A stretch of 64,000 bases of DNA from Heligmosomoides polygyrus polygyrus (taxonomy: Eukaryota > Nematoda > Chromadorea > Rhabditida > Heligmosomidae), in NCBI GenBank assembly GCA_947396885.1, contig OX377204.1, positions 94,808,728 to 94,872,727 of the forward strand, written 5' to 3'. Made by a program: the position numbers and the translations under genes. The notes under the pieces were generated by a model, which saw nothing but the letters and a program-made list of their open reading frames with translations, had not been told where the DNA came from and did not search any database. Positions 21,317 through 32,742 of this stretch are shown here, piece after piece; the first letter of the stretch is position 1; each line of letters opens with the position of its first letter.

Positions 21317-22544
21317 TAACACGGTTGGTCTAATCTATTCAAGTCGGGGAAGAGACTCATAACTCAAAATTAATAAACCAATTGACATGGGATTTACAGA
21401 ACGACTTCTAGAGAACAGAATAGGACTCAAAAAGCAAGCGAAGGGAACACAGAAATATCAGCGGTTGTAAAGACGTCACGCTGGGCAAGGCGTATTCAAT
21501 CACAGCTGACCGACGCTTGACATGTTATCACCGGAATTTATCACATTGAGAAGGGCATGCAAAGCCGCTGCTGACCGCTATCTGGTATGTTTTAACCAGG
21601 ATCCGCCATAGTGAGGGCGCGCATTGTTTACAACCGTGGTGAAATTTATTTTGGCTGTATTTTTGTAAATTTTGTCAGCTTGGGCCCCATTTTGTCCTGT
21701 AGAACCCGCTCCATGAATGCCAATTCAATTTAGTTAATAACTTTAAGTTATGCCCCCCCCCCCCCCGACTAGGATAGACCTGGTTAGTCACGTTGGCACA
21801 CTCTACTTCATCGTCATCTACGATGGTTTTTAATCGGATAATTTGGTCTAGTATTGGTACTCGTGCTTAACTTAACATATATGCGAGTTTCACGTTCACT
21901 GTGGTCTGCTTCATGCTGCCCCTCATCCCCACCTAACGCGTATAGCGCCGTGGTACGAACAAGGAATGTCATTTGCATCATTGTCATAAGAAAAGCTGTT
22001 ACCTTTTCGAGGTTTTTGCAGATAAAGACGAGTCCGATAGGGAAGAACTGTGTTCACTACTCGTTGACGATGTGGATGGGGATTTCGGCCCAAGGCCCAT
22101 CACATCACAAAAGACATGCAGTCGAGCGGAAACTGATCGTTTGATGCAGTATGTCTTCCTTATATACCATCACACGAGTGCACCAATCGCCTCGTGATCT
22201 CACTGTTAGATAATCAAGACGTTTTCTGTTTCATTCATTTTCGCTGCTTTGACGTGCCTCATTCCCGTGGGAAGCCGAAAACCTTCCTTGGTGAGACCCC
22301 TCATTAGTTTCATTTAAGTAAAAGATCAAGATTGTCGGACAATATGCGGCGGGATGACACTGGGGGCCATTGTGGCCTACCGTGGTGTGTAGCTACAAAG
22401 GCAAATATTAATGCACTGTTAGCCCCTCTTTACGATCACACATTCACGGTAGCTTGTCCCATATTTTGGCAATAGAAGGAAGTCGGTTCGATCCCAAAAG
22501 GGGAGGCACTTCATTTCAATAGAATCTAGTGACTGCCTTATGAA
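21317..22544. other. Intergenic with two dispersed repeats
   Basis: 21430-21680 shares a segment (GTAAAGACGTC, CACAGCTGACCG, GGATCC-CATAGTGAGG) with 26210-26400. 22430-22510 contains CGGTAGCTTGTCCCATATTT...GAAGGAAGTCGGTTCGATCCC, related to part of the 302-bp tandem unit at 24442-25202. A C11 run lies near 21756. No exon is recognised. Confidence 0.4.
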
Positions 22545-22727
22545 AACACCAGACGTTCAACGGCCTGCCGGCGTCCAAACGTCTGGTTGGGGCTTCGCCC
22601 CAAACCCGGAGAATAGAACACCCCAAACGCCTTCTTCTCCTCTTTAGGCCTTCTCTCATTCATTAAAAAAACTGGTTTTGCTATATAGAATGGGATAGCG
22701 GAATAGGGCAAAACAGATCCATCACCA

Positions 22728-23270
22728 TCACTGGACCCCCTCCCCCCTTAACTGGTCCCTTATCACTGGTTCCCCTTTATTGTCAGCCCTTTTCCGGTTC
22801 ACCCTTCACTGGTGCCCCTCCCCCTTCGTCGGTCCCTACTACTGCTCCAACCTTCACCTGACCTTCCTTTCCTGGTCCCCTCTTCGCTGGTCATCCTATC
22901 CTTCACCGGCTCCCATTACTAGTGCCCCTTTTATTCATCAACCCTTTTCCGGTCCCCCTTCACTGGACTCCTCCCCCACCTCACCGGTCCCCATCACTGG
23001 ACCCCCCTCCCCCCCCCCTTAACTGGTCCCTTATCACTGGTTCCCCTTTATTGTCAGCCCTTTTCCGGTTCACCCTTCACTGGTGCCCCTCCCCCTTCGT
23101 CGGTCCCTACTACTGCTCCAACCTTCACCTGACCTTCCTTTCCTGGTCCCCTCTTCGCTGGTCATCCTATCCTTCACCGGCTCCCATTACTAGTGCCCCT
23201 TTTATTCATCAACCCTTTTCCGGTCCCCCTTCACTGGACTCCTCCCCCACCTCACCGGTCCCCTTCACTG
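22728..23270 (+). repeat. 271-bp tandem duplication of the CTGGTCCC array
   Basis: The TTAACTGGTCCC at 22748 recurs at 23019 and the intervening sequence is repeated almost exactly, giving two copies of a 271-bp higher-order unit built from shorter CACTGGTCCCC-like units. This creates two parallel proline/serine-rich open frames that should not be taken as a gene. Confidence 0.85.
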
Positions 23271-23349
23271 GACTCCTCTCCCCTCCTTCACCGATTCCCC
23301 CTTCACTGGATCCCCCTCTCACCGGTCCCCATAGCTGGTCCCACCTTCA

Positions 23350-23890
23350 CTGGTAACACGACGTCTGAATCCGGAATCCTCGCGCGACATTGGTGACACC
23401 TCTTCCAGACCCGGACGCCTATTGAACAACCGGTGACATGTGTTCTCAACCCGAATGTGCCTTGCGTGACATCGGTGACACGTCGTCTGAATCTGGAAGG
23501 CCTTTCGCGACATTGGTTACACCTCTTCTGAATTCAGGCACCTGATGAGCGACGTCGGTGACATGTCTTCTCAGGTCGGACGTGCTTTGCGCGACATCGT
23601 TGACACGTCGGGTGAATCCGGAACCCCTAGCGCGACATCGGTGACACGTTGATTGATTCTGGAAGGCCTTTCGCGACATTGGTTACACATCTTCTGAATC
23701 CAGGCACCTGATGAAAGACGTCGATGACGTCTTCTCAAGCCGGACCTGCTTTGCGCGACATCAACACGTCGTCTGAATCCGAACACCCTTTGCGCGACAT
23801 CGGTGACACCCCTTCTCAACCTGAACGTACTTTGCACGGCATTGGTGACATGTCGTCTGAACATGGACGTCTGTCGACAACTACAACAGT
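23350..23890. repeat. ~42-bp minisatellite, GCGACATCGGTGACACGTC type
   Basis: About a dozen diverged units on the pattern GCGACATCGGTGACACGTC-TTCTGAATCCGGAA-GCCTTT. Related arrays lie at 42610-43240 and, short, at 7600-7760 and 45070-45130. The unit has no conserved-repeat/unique-spacer structure. Confidence 0.75.
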
Positions 23891-24044
23891 TGACAACTGG
23901 TGACAACTAAAACCCCCGCCCCCCCCCCCCCTTCCCCATACTTCCTCCCTACGCACTCCTTCAGCACTTGTGTGCAAACAAACATACACTCATTCACCCA
24001 AAGACAAACGACCGTTCTCGCTTATATATAGTAGGATAGGATAA

Positions 24045-24415
24045 GGCCTATGGCATAGCACCGGCGACGAGGCCGGCGACGAGAGAGCGCTCGAGTTCAG
24101 CGACGAGAGCAGCGATGGTGTTGGGCGGGGGTGAGAGCTGGGGTTAGAGCTCGGTTAGTGACGCTTCCGTGCATGCATGCTAGGTGCAAAGAGTCGGGCA
24201 ACAGCTGGCCGCCGTGCAAAGCGCAGCGACGACCGGTCGCTGGCGGTATGCCCCTCTCCAACGATGAGCAGTGCCGAGGTGGCAGCGACAACCGGCAAGC
24301 GCGCGCTCCGGCAAGCGCTTCCCCATTGTTTCTGACAGGTCCCAACACGAATAGTCGATTACTTGTCCGTTGGCAGTGCCTCGCCAGACTCGTCGCTGGT
24401 GGTATGCCATAGGCC
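24045..24415. mobile_element. MITE, GGCCTATGG-TIR family, copy 3
   Basis: A 371-bp element with ends GGCCTATGGCATA and TATGCCATAGGCC, flanked by TAA at 24042-24044 and 24416-24418. GC-rich interior with CGGCGACGAG repeats, forming mirrored short frames on both strands. Best preserved target duplication of the family together with copy 4. Confidence 0.85.
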
Positions 24416-24441
24416 TAAGGCCTATGTTACACTCCCGCAGG

Positions 24442-25202
24442 AAGTCATTATGGAGTCCCCCTTTAGGATTGCACTAATGGGATAACACATCCACAGTAGT
24501 TTGCCCCCATATTTGGGCAAGAGAAGGAATTCCAGAGACCAGATTTTTAAATGACGTTACCCAGGGTTATGTGGGTAGAGGGAGGAAAATGAAGCATCGC
24601 TGCAGCCTCTCTATAGTTTGACAACGATTTTTTAAAAATATTTCAGCGCCAGGATCGGAGATTTCTAAGGGAGGGAATCAGGTAAGGCAGTCGTTCATGT
24701 GTTATGTTGTATGTTGTATGTATTTAAGGTAACTGAAATTTACAAGTCATTATGGAGTCCCCCTTTAGGATTGCACTAATGGGATAACACATCCACAGTA
24801 GTTTGCCCCCATATTTGGGCAAGAGAAGGAATTCCAGAGACCAGATTTTTAAATGACGTTACCCAGGGTTATGTGGGTAGAGGGAGGAAAATGAAGCATC
24901 GCTGCAGCCTCTCTATAGTTTGACAACGATTTTTTAAAAATATTTCAGCGCCATGATCGGAGATTTCTAAGGGAGGGAATCAGGTAAGGCAGTCGTTCAT
25001 GTGTTATGTTGTATGTTGTATGTATTTAAGGTAACTGAAATTTACAAGTCATTATGGAGTCCCCCTTTAGGATTGCACTAATGGGATCACACATCCACAG
25101 TAGTTTGCCCCCATATTTGGGCAAGAGAAGGAATTCCAGAGACCGGATTCTTAAATGACGTTACTCAGGGTTATGTGGGTAGAGGGAGGAAAATGAAGCA
25201 TT
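24442..25202 (+). repeat. 302-bp tandem repeat, about 2.5 copies
   Basis: Units start with AAGTCATTATGGAGTCCCCC at 24442, 24744 and 25046, exactly 302 bp apart. Copies 1 and 2 are nearly identical; the third stops after GAGGAAAATGAAGCAT near 25202. Each unit includes the AACACATCCACAGTAGTTTG...TTTGGGCAAGAGAAGG segment related to 22430-22490. The units are non-coding. The duplication is recent, as divergence is a few substitutions. Confidence 0.95.
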
Positions 25203-26753
25203 ATCTAAGTTCAGAGAAGCGTGGAGGTGGGTGAATGCTGGGGTAGAATTATATCATTCACTAAATTATACCATATCATAGAAACTTCATGTGAGCAGCA
25301 TATACGCCAACAATCAAATAAGCGGCGAGCTTTTTGAGTGCATGGCGCGATCTTGCCTTTTAATGCACTGAACGACTACTGCCTTGTTGCGCTTTAAAAC
25401 AAAATTCAAATTAATATTTTTGTCGAAAAATTATTTTTTTAAAATTGCTACACTCATTCGGGCAGCGTAACTAAAACATTTCAGAGAAAGTTGAGCCAAA
25501 TTTTCCTCAAACAAATAATTATTGTAGCCATCTTGGAGTCTGTGGTTCATCCTGTATGAAGCTTGTTTCGATTTGGAAGACGTTTACTTCGATACCAGAA
25601 GCATTAAGTTTATTTAGAAGAATGTCTAATTTTACATTTTAAGCAAATTTTTTTTTATTAAAAACTCGCCTTCGCAGACTGTCTTAAAAAATAACTACGC
25701 CGTTTGAATACATACAAGTTCTCTTCAATTGATCACAAGCAGTACTTTTAGGCTCATCCTAAAGTGCTGGAGATCATTGAATTTCCTGGCATATTACAGG
25801 TATTGAGCCACGCACCACGTTCTGCTCATTCCATCGCCTACTGGAATGATAACCAATTTTCCGTTTCCGTGTGTATAAATCTCCAAACAGCAAAATCGAT
25901 TATAATACAAGAAATGAAAAATTGTCCACTGTTCTCCACAGCATAGCTAACTATAGATAACTAGATAACTAGCAATGCTAACTGCTAACTAACCAATGAA
26001 GTAAACATTGCAATGTTCCAAGCGAATGCATGGCACAATCTCTGGACACAAAGAATTTTTGGGGCGAAGCATTTCAGTATGCACTTCAGTATTGTTTTAG
26101 TCGAACAAATGGGAATTCTGGGCCCATTCAAAATGTATCCTAGAAGCGGGCACATATGTACACATATTTAAAAATTACGAAGCCAAATCACATCGGACGG
26201 AGCCCTTCAAGAGGGCAAAATAGGACCTAAAAACAAACAAACAAACAACAAATAAATCACCGCGGCTGTAAAGACGTCTCGGCGGACAAAGCGCATCTAA
26301 ACACAGCTGACCGCCGCCTGACAGGTTAGAACCCGGATCCATCATAGTGAGGGGAGCATATAGCTTTGTTTGTCTACAGTCGCAACGAAACCGAACGCAA
26401 CTTTTGGGGAAACAGTCTTTGTCTCATTGCCAGCCCTCTTACCTGACTGTAGTACTCTCAGCACCACCTAAACGTTGCACTTTGGATATCATTCACCAAT
26501 ATCATAATCAGTTATCATTTATCAGTTATCAGTTTATTATATTTGCAAAAGGCAAACATCATAGAGAAACAACAGCCACCCAACAATTCTGATAAAAACA
26601 GAAGGCAGTAAAGCAGAGAAAAGCAACTAAAACAAGTAGGAAGAAACAACAATAACGCTGGCTGAAACTGAAAGTCGGTACTACATGCCAAGTTAGTCAG
26701 TTTCAAGAAACGTCATATCTGAGCAATCTGCCCAGTGCTGATACCGTACAAGT
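25203..26753. other. AT-rich intergenic DNA with repeat fragments
   Basis: 25540-25640 carries, inverted, the AACGTCTTCCAAATCGAAAC segment also seen near 45980, 47290 and 63130. Around 25445 there is CACTCATTCGGGCAGC, shared with 63293. 26210-26400 is the second copy of the repeat at 21430-21680. No splice-supported exon is seen. Confidence 0.4.
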
Positions 26754-27110
26754 TCAAACTGGCCTGGCGAAGAAGACGGCTTGCAAGGCGCTTCCCTTGG
26801 AAACGTTTCTGTAGAATGAGGATACATCAAACGATTCCATCACATACCCACCCTCAACCCTGGTTGTGTTGAGCACTTGAAGGGATGCTTCAATGTTTAG
26901 TAAGTGCGAGGGAATAAATTTGAACAGCTGTGGCAGAACAAGATTGAGGGCCAGCAACGTAGCTTACAATTGGCTTAATCTTGATAGTGAGGGGACGACA
27001 GCGGCAGCGTTCCGGGAGTGGCTTGTGCGTCTTAATAAGTACATATAGCACCGGACACACAGATATTTCAGATATTTGAGCCGTGTGATTACTCCTCTAG
27101 GTATGCCGAC
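26754..27110 (-). pseudogene. Penelope-like reverse transcriptase fragment
   Basis: Minus strand: VLYVLIKTHKPLPERCRCR followed by PLTIKIKPIVSYVAGPQ (about 27052-26945) is the YxLPKxHK...LRPIV block of Penelope-like reverse transcriptases. After a stop near 26895 the frame shifts and gives LNIEASLQVL...YVMESFDVSSFY, where SFDV is the first catalytic-aspartate motif. The YADD region, the GIY-YIG endonuclease and the ends are absent. It is a small inactive piece. The family assignment rests on the motif order only. Confidence 0.75.
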
Positions 27111-27277
27111 CCTGCAATCTATACCCATTTAAGAGGAGGAAATGCTTGACAAATTCCTTACGGGAGGAAGAGGCGTGTCATCTGGGAGATGAAGCTTCGT
27201 TATGGCCTTGTCCAGTTCTTGAGACAGCAACACAAATTCCCACCTTTGTCACTAACTGTGACTCTTATGACATCAGT

Positions 27278-27411
27278 AGCCGGATTCATGAACGTTCCCG
27301 GGAACCTTACCGGCTTCCCACGGGAAGCGACTGGGTAGGAGAGCGAGGCGGAAGAGAGGCGAGAGATGATATCGCATATCTCCCGCTCCCGCCACTTCAT
27401 GAATCCGGCTA
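27278..27411. mobile_element. MITE, GCCGTATTCATGAACGTTCCCG family, copy 3
   Basis: A compact copy of about 134 bp: AGCCGGATTCATGAACGTTC at the left, complementary CTTCATGAATCCGGCT at the right. It is the best preserved of three copies and closest in its ends to the GGCCGGATTCATCAACG family. Confidence 0.8.
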
Positions 27412-29157
27412 CGGGTGAGCCGAGTCAACTTGTTACATAGTTTTTTTTTAGATATGTGCCCCTCCCCGAATAGGTTAGATCCCATATTTCTTATCAAGAC
27501 ACAGTTTTAGAAGACTTTTTCAACAAAAAAAAACTAAAACAAAGATTGCCTTCACCACAAAATGTCTATTTTGACATAAGATGTGCTCATTTTCGTTTGA
27601 AAAGTGATCAATTTAAAACGAATAGCGTCCTGTTTGAAGTGAGCATCGTATACACTCGGGTTCTCCGCTCACCTCCAGAAGGTTACATACTGCACCCTCC
27701 AAACTGAATAGCGCCAAAATATAAATTCGCTGAAAACGGGGCGAGAACTCATTTGTCACGCTGCACATGTACTTCCTGTAGAGCAGCTATATTGGCAAGT
27801 TACACCAGTGCTTAAGCCTGTTACAGCTGCCTTCACAGCAGCTGCGGAGAATGAAATTCACATGAACAACAATGTAACAAACACGTTTATTTAAGCTAAT
27901 TAGTTAAGAGTTTATTCTGTCTATAAGTCATTGTTTTATATACAGTCGTTAGTCTTCACTGTGCCACTGATTTTCTCATAGCAACACTAAAGGGAAGTAA
28001 TTGATATTCAACTGAAACATTTAATGAACGCTAAAAAAAGTAAACGGAAAAATCATGTGAAATACAAAGTTGTTTTTAGTTCAGAGCATTTTTAAACAGC
28101 TTAAAAATACAGTTTAACTCGTAAACGGACTGCATCACATACATTATCACCACTAATACTATGCAATATTTCAAAGACTCGGAAGTTCTCACGATACGTA
28201 GTCAAAATCAGGGTGATGCTTGACAATACACTTTCAATAGGAATAGGACAAAGCGTTACCTTTTCCACGTGTATATTTGAAAATAGTACATGACTATTGG
28301 GTGCTTTTAGCAGACGCTTCCACATATGCCACGAAATTTCTTTAAAAAATGAGTTTAAACTTCTGCACTGCAAAAAACAAGAAGGCGGCTATTCATAAAA
28401 AGCGAGAAAGAAATGAAATTGGAAATTAAAATGCTGCTCTGTATAATTAAAAATTATTAATACTTATTCCCAACCTTTTAAACAAGTGTGGTACAGGGTC
28501 GGGCCACAAGTTGGTACTCCCCACACGTTAAATACGCAACAGACTAGGGCATGTCTTTGAAAGATAAAAGAATAACATCACACTCTTTCGATATTCATTG
28601 TTGCAACATAGGAAAAACATTTCTCAACTGAACACGTGTCGAAGGGAAAACACCAACGGTCCCTAATAACTCCGATTTGACACAGCAAATTACTGGATAT
28701 CGTGCGGTTTCACATTGTTTCAAGCGAATGCTTCTGCTGCTAACGGTGTGTTTCTGAATTGCCAGCTCTTTAAGTTCACAGGGCTTTCCATGTGAAATGC
28801 TGCACCGCTAATCACAGTTCCACTTTGTTCAACATCTCTAGAGTTCTGGCGGTCCTGCTTCATCAGGTGCCCAACGTCATAGCGCACTATTATTCAGTAG
28901 CAATGTTAGTGCTTCTTGCTCTTCAACAGCTCCATTGCTTTCATCTTGCTGAGAATTAGCTGCTCTTTTAAACAGTTTAACTGCATTTTTCATTATCAGA
29001 CGTCAATTAAATGCAATGCTTATGAGTCGAAAAATCTTTTTGGGAAGTTCGCTCCACCCTTCACACAATTCTCTTTGAGGCGTGGTTGTACTATTAAGCT
29101 CGTTGTCTTCTCTGACGCAGTCGATTTGGTTGTTGAACTACGGGCTTACCTCAAATA
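27412..29157. other. AT-rich intergenic DNA
   Basis: No gene is recognised. A minus-strand frame at 28101-28373 (starting MQCRSLNSFFKEISWHMWKR) is the longest, but I see no matched splice sites or known motif. Confidence 0.35.
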
Positions 29158-29200
29158 TGCACTCCGACACGCTTAACAGCGTATCTCATTCTTGTCCGTT
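29158..29200 (-). repeat. Hairpin end of the composite element, isolated
   Basis: On the minus strand a TACGCT-GTTA-AGCGTGTCGGAG hairpin corresponds to the GACACGCC-GTTA-GGCGTGTCGGAG hairpin at 8752-8776 and its partner near 1390-1432. Compensating changes keep the stem while bases differ. Confidence 0.5.
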
Positions 29201-29341
29201 TCGTTTCAATAGTTCAGAGAGCGCTTATACTTGCCTGTTTCTTATAATATTACCGTTTCTTAATACTTGTGCTATCACTATTCCATATTCGTAAATATTT
29301 TTCAGCCGTCACGATATTCCTGTTTCACGCAGCTGGATGGT

Positions 29342-29599
29342 CTATATATATTTAATAACTCCATTCCGTTTAGACTTCACAGAGTTATCCTTGTTCAGAA
29401 CCTCCAATGCATGCAGCTTGTTTAGCGTTTGCCGTCTTCCCAGATACATCAGCTGCGGTATTCTCGGTGTTCTTTCGTATTCTGTCACTTGATGATAGTG
29501 CTTAAAAGAAGTGGAAGACACGTTCCGTGCTCCAACATGAGCTTCAGATACGATTCGTGGAGGTGCTCGGTCGTATTTATATCTATTTTCTTCGCGCAT
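29342..29599 (-). CDS. Candidate downstream exon, weak
   Basis: An open minus-strand frame containing VSEAHVGARNVSSTSFKHYH and PRIPQLMYLGRRQTLNKLH, 370 bp downstream of the exon at 29971-30080. A possible acceptor CAAGTCAG lies just upstream near 29613. I do not recognise the product and no homologous segment was found near the paralogous exon at 5838, so linkage is a guess. Confidence 0.25.
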   Translation of the reverse strand: MREENRYKYDRAPPRIVSEAHVGARNVSSTSFKHYHQVTEYERTPRIPQLMYLGRRQTLNKLHALEVLNKDNSVKSKRNGVIKYI

Positions 29600-29970
29600 G
29601 CAGCTTGACTGACTTGTTGGACCAATCTGACTTGACCGCTGATCTTTAGAGTTGCCTCAAATATCTTTCGTTAAGCCGAAAGTGTCGACTTATCAAGGAA
29701 GTGATAGAGGTTCAGGAGAGGCTCAGAGCTCCATCGCGGAGCGACACGATGTAATGATAAGCTCCCGTATAGACCGAGCAACGCGAACGCTGAACATTCC
29801 CGTATGAAAAAAACTTCCCAACCTAGCCGCTAGGTTAACAGAAGAATGATATACCTATCTTACCCGTTGGTTATGGGCAAAGTCAATTATATAGTGCTGG
29901 ATAGAGTAGATAGAATATAGAAGATAGAAGACAAAAGATTGGAGAGAGAGCGTAGAAGAGAAAAACTTAC

Positions 29971-30080
29971 GGTATGATTTGATGCAATTCGGGTGCCTCA
30001 AAAATATCCTCATGATTATACCCTCGACTTGCCTCGAACTCTATGTACTGAATGTCACGAGAGGCCAACACGGCAACGTC
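29971..30080 (-). CDS. Candidate 110-nt internal exon, paralogue of 5838-5947
   Basis: The acceptor TCTGTTCCAG precedes 30080 and the donor GTAAGTTTTT follows 29971. The peptide includes LASRDIQYIEFEASRGYNH and ends APELHQIIP. Same length, frame and exit phase as 5838-5947, with about half the residues identical. This is the expected pattern for two members of a gene family, or two copies of an intron-containing mobile element. Flanking exons were not identified. The product is unknown. Confidence 0.55.
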
Positions 30081-30086
30081 CTGGAA

Positions 30087-31516
30087 CAGAATACGGACAG
30101 AATATGAAGAGAAGAATATCTAAAGTTTGTTGTAGGACTGATAATTTATTAACCAAAATACGTTATTTGAATACATGCTTAATGGAATGTACTCAAACGA
30201 AGGCGATTCTGTGGTTTTCTTCTTCTAATAAACCTTATGCTCTACAAAATGTCGATCTTAATGCCTGTTAACGCGGTTCCGAGCACCAAAAAATTGAAAC
30301 ATAATCTGAGCATGGTCCAAATGACATTTGATTCCAAAAACTCTTGGAACGACCTACCGTATTTGGTGAGGAATTTTATTGAGAAACTCATTCAAGCCCT
30401 TAAGTATGTGCAAAAACCCACAAGCGAATCTCCATCGTGCATTTTATCTCCAATTATCTATAGGGCTCCGAATTTCACGTTGAATTCTGCACAACATGGT
30501 GTGCGTTCAAAAATTTCAAGTCCAGAACTCCACTCATCAAAACCGACATTTCTTAGCAGTATCACTGGAGCGCAGGAATAAACGTCCCTCAACCTTTTCA
30601 ACTGACTCATTCTTGGAAGAAGAGACGAGAGAAGTGCGGTTTAAAAACGTTTTTTTAAATTGAGATAATATGCATAGAACTAGATTGGACATCAACTTTA
30701 ACTGACATTCCACCTTGCCCTTTAGAGCTATGTGGTGTGGCATACCAATAAAAATTCAAACATGAGCATGAACTATGAGCATGAACTTCGTCATTTTGTT
30801 CAGAGAAGTGGGTTGTTCTAGAGACATGTCTTCAGAGGTGCGATACACATAACTAGGTTTTTTTTAAAGAAACGATTCCTTTTGTAAAGTACTTCGTTAT
30901 AGTTGAGTTCTAGCCGTTGACATTTTAGCCTGGAAATACATCTTGCACACCTTCGTAGCAGGTTAGCGACGAATTATTCTTTGGTTTCAAATTGCAAAAA
31001 TTTCGCGTCAACGATAGTTGTGGTAAGCTTGGGCTGGAGCACATTAGATGAGAGATCGAAATTCTGATACAGGACTATGTTCGCTTCATACCAACATGAG
31101 TCTTTACACTGATTTTGTAAGCCTTTTTGCTAATACGATAATGATTGCAACTACAACTAATGTGGTCGATCTGTGTCCTCCTCTCTTTCGTCGGGCCGTC
31201 GCCCGAAGATCTACCGCGATCACCGCGCGCGCAGCAGGTGCCACAGCGCGAATGGAGACGGGTAGCAGGCGTTGGCGTGGACGTATTCACACCTAAACGC
31301 GCGGCCATGGCGCCTGCGACTTTCGATACCAACGTTCCTCACACCGGCTGGATCCCAAACACAACTGGGTGCGAAGCCTAGGAGGATGGGGTGGGTGTGC
31401 AAGGGGGATGAGAGTCTTCCCTCTTGCAGACCCACCCCCAACCCCCTAGGGTTCACCGAGAGTAGAACGGCTGCCTTACGAAACGCGCTACCGAGAATTT
31501 AATGCCTCCTCATATA
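30087..31516. other. No gene recognised; GC-rich hairpin at 31379-31460
   Basis: The left part is AT-rich; a plus-strand frame at 30237-30581 has no motif. 31190-31460 is GC-rich, ending in an imperfect hairpin: CCTAGG...GGGGTGGGTGTGCAAG pairs with CTTGCAGACCCACCCC...CCCTAGGG around a TCTTCC centre. It could be the end of an unrecognised inverted-repeat element. Confidence 0.4.
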
Positions 31517-32740
31517 TTAGGGTGTCCCATAAGTTTCTGGGCTATCATACCATCTTTACTAAAGGTTATTACAACAAGATAATGATCAAGGTATTCAATC
31601 GATATATTCTCCATCTGTGGCCACAACCTTTCTCCAACGATTGGGCAGAGAGCTGATTGCATTCTAGCAGAAAGAAGCTGGCCTGCTCCGATCCTTCGTC
31701 GATTGCGCACTGAACCTCTTGGCGTTACGAGCATCGTTTGTTCATGGAAAAAGGAGCAAGACCTCTAAATGCAGCATAGCCACAAGGGATGATACTTGGT
31801 GAATACGCAGAATGTGCAGCAATTTAGATGTACTCCTTCCCTACCGTCTCTTGCGTTCGTTTCGCTCGATGCGGTCGTGCATTATTGATTAACACGCGAA
31901 TAGTACCGAATCTCGGGTACTTCTCAAGCAGCTTACGCTTCGTCTCCAGCATATCTTCAATGAACAAGTCTGCTGTAATCGCCTGCTCATTCGGCAAAAG
32001 CGAGTAGTGCAGGACTTCCCGACTCGCGAACCAAAATGAGAGCAAAATTCTCTTCCCATGTGGGGACGGCTTTGGAATTCGTTCTGGCCTTGCGTGCTTC
32101 AGAAGTCACTGGATCACCCGTGTGGTGTTATCGTACATGCCCCACTTCTCGTCTGTGTCATAATCGTGCTCAACCACGCAGTCGTTATTGCGCGGTTGAG
32201 ATTATTCTGTGGGATCCATCCTGGCAAGACTGCCCTTCTTTCTCTTTGTTTCAGGTAACGATGAACAGTGGCACGTGGAGTACGGATAGCCTTCGATATA
32301 ATCCTTACGCTTCTGGCAGGTTGTCTCCTGACTGCTGCAAGCACTCGTCGTTCATTCGGTCCGAGCTCTTCCAGTATGCTTCTTGTCCGTAATGCTGTAC
32401 ATTCCCTTCCGGTAATGATTGGGCCAAATTTCACACGTGAGCTTGCTGCAGACGTCAGGTCATAACAAAGCAACGATAGCTTTGTGAGCAGCGTACGCAG
32501 ACTATCCAGAACGGAAGTGATGAAGAAGCAGGTCGCGATACGTCGATTTCTGCTCCATTTTTGAGAAATTGCCAAAGTGCGGGCAGCAGGCCGATAGAGG
32601 TAATCGATATGCTGTTGCGAAACATATTCGAATCGCCTTCTTATGCCAAGAGAACATCCCGTTTGGATCTTGTATAAAGAAATTATAACGCGCCAAACAT
32701 TTATGGTTCAAATAGCCCAGAAAATTATGAGACATCCTAA
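31517..32740 (-). mobile_element. mariner-like transposon, copy 2 (inverted to copy 1)
   Basis: A 1224-bp element whose ends match those of 20043-21316 (TTAGGGTGTCCCATAAGTTT at 31517; complement of TTAGGATGTCTCATAATTTT ending 32740), flanked by TA (31515-31516; 32741-32742). Orientation is opposite to copy 1. Small deletions account for the shorter length. Confidence 0.92.
31530..32562 (-). pseudogene. mariner-like transposase, inactivated, copy 2
   Basis: The minus strand keeps the helix-turn-helix segment (NERRVLAAVRRQPARSVR; ISKAIRTPRATVHRYLKQ). After a frame change the first catalytic motif DEKWGMYDNTTR is intact, unlike copy 1. REVLHYSLLPNEQAITADLF and KRKLLEKYPRFGTIRV follow, but the second motif reads NNARPH instead of DNARPH, so this aspartate is lost. 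The third motif is also degraded. The two copies decayed at different catalytic positions. Confidence 0.85.
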
Positions 32741-32742
32741 TA

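Larger units (their letters stand above)
22545..23960. mobile_element. Composite minisatellite element, subtype with CCAGACGTTTGG end
   Basis: The left end at 22545-22615 (CGTTCAACGGCCTGCCGGCG, CCAAACGTCTGG) matches in reverse complement the end at 45168-45245, so the two are ends of related elements. Inside are a C-rich CTGGTCCC array (22728-23360), then a ~42-bp GACATCGGTGACACGTC array (about 23350-23890), then a C-rich run. The long open frames here are repeat artefacts. Confidence 0.5.

Noticed and set aside
22780..23356. Long proline/serine-rich open frames
   Set aside because: They follow exactly the 271-bp tandem duplication of a C-rich minisatellite and appear twice for that reason; no splice signals or codon-level conservation.
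23350..23890. CRISPR-like array
   Set aside because: The ~42-bp units are diverged end to end with no constant repeat alternating with unique spacers, and the DNA is from an animal genome.
28101..28373. 90-codon minus-strand frame as a host exon
   Set aside because: No acceptor/donor pair fits and no recognisable domain.
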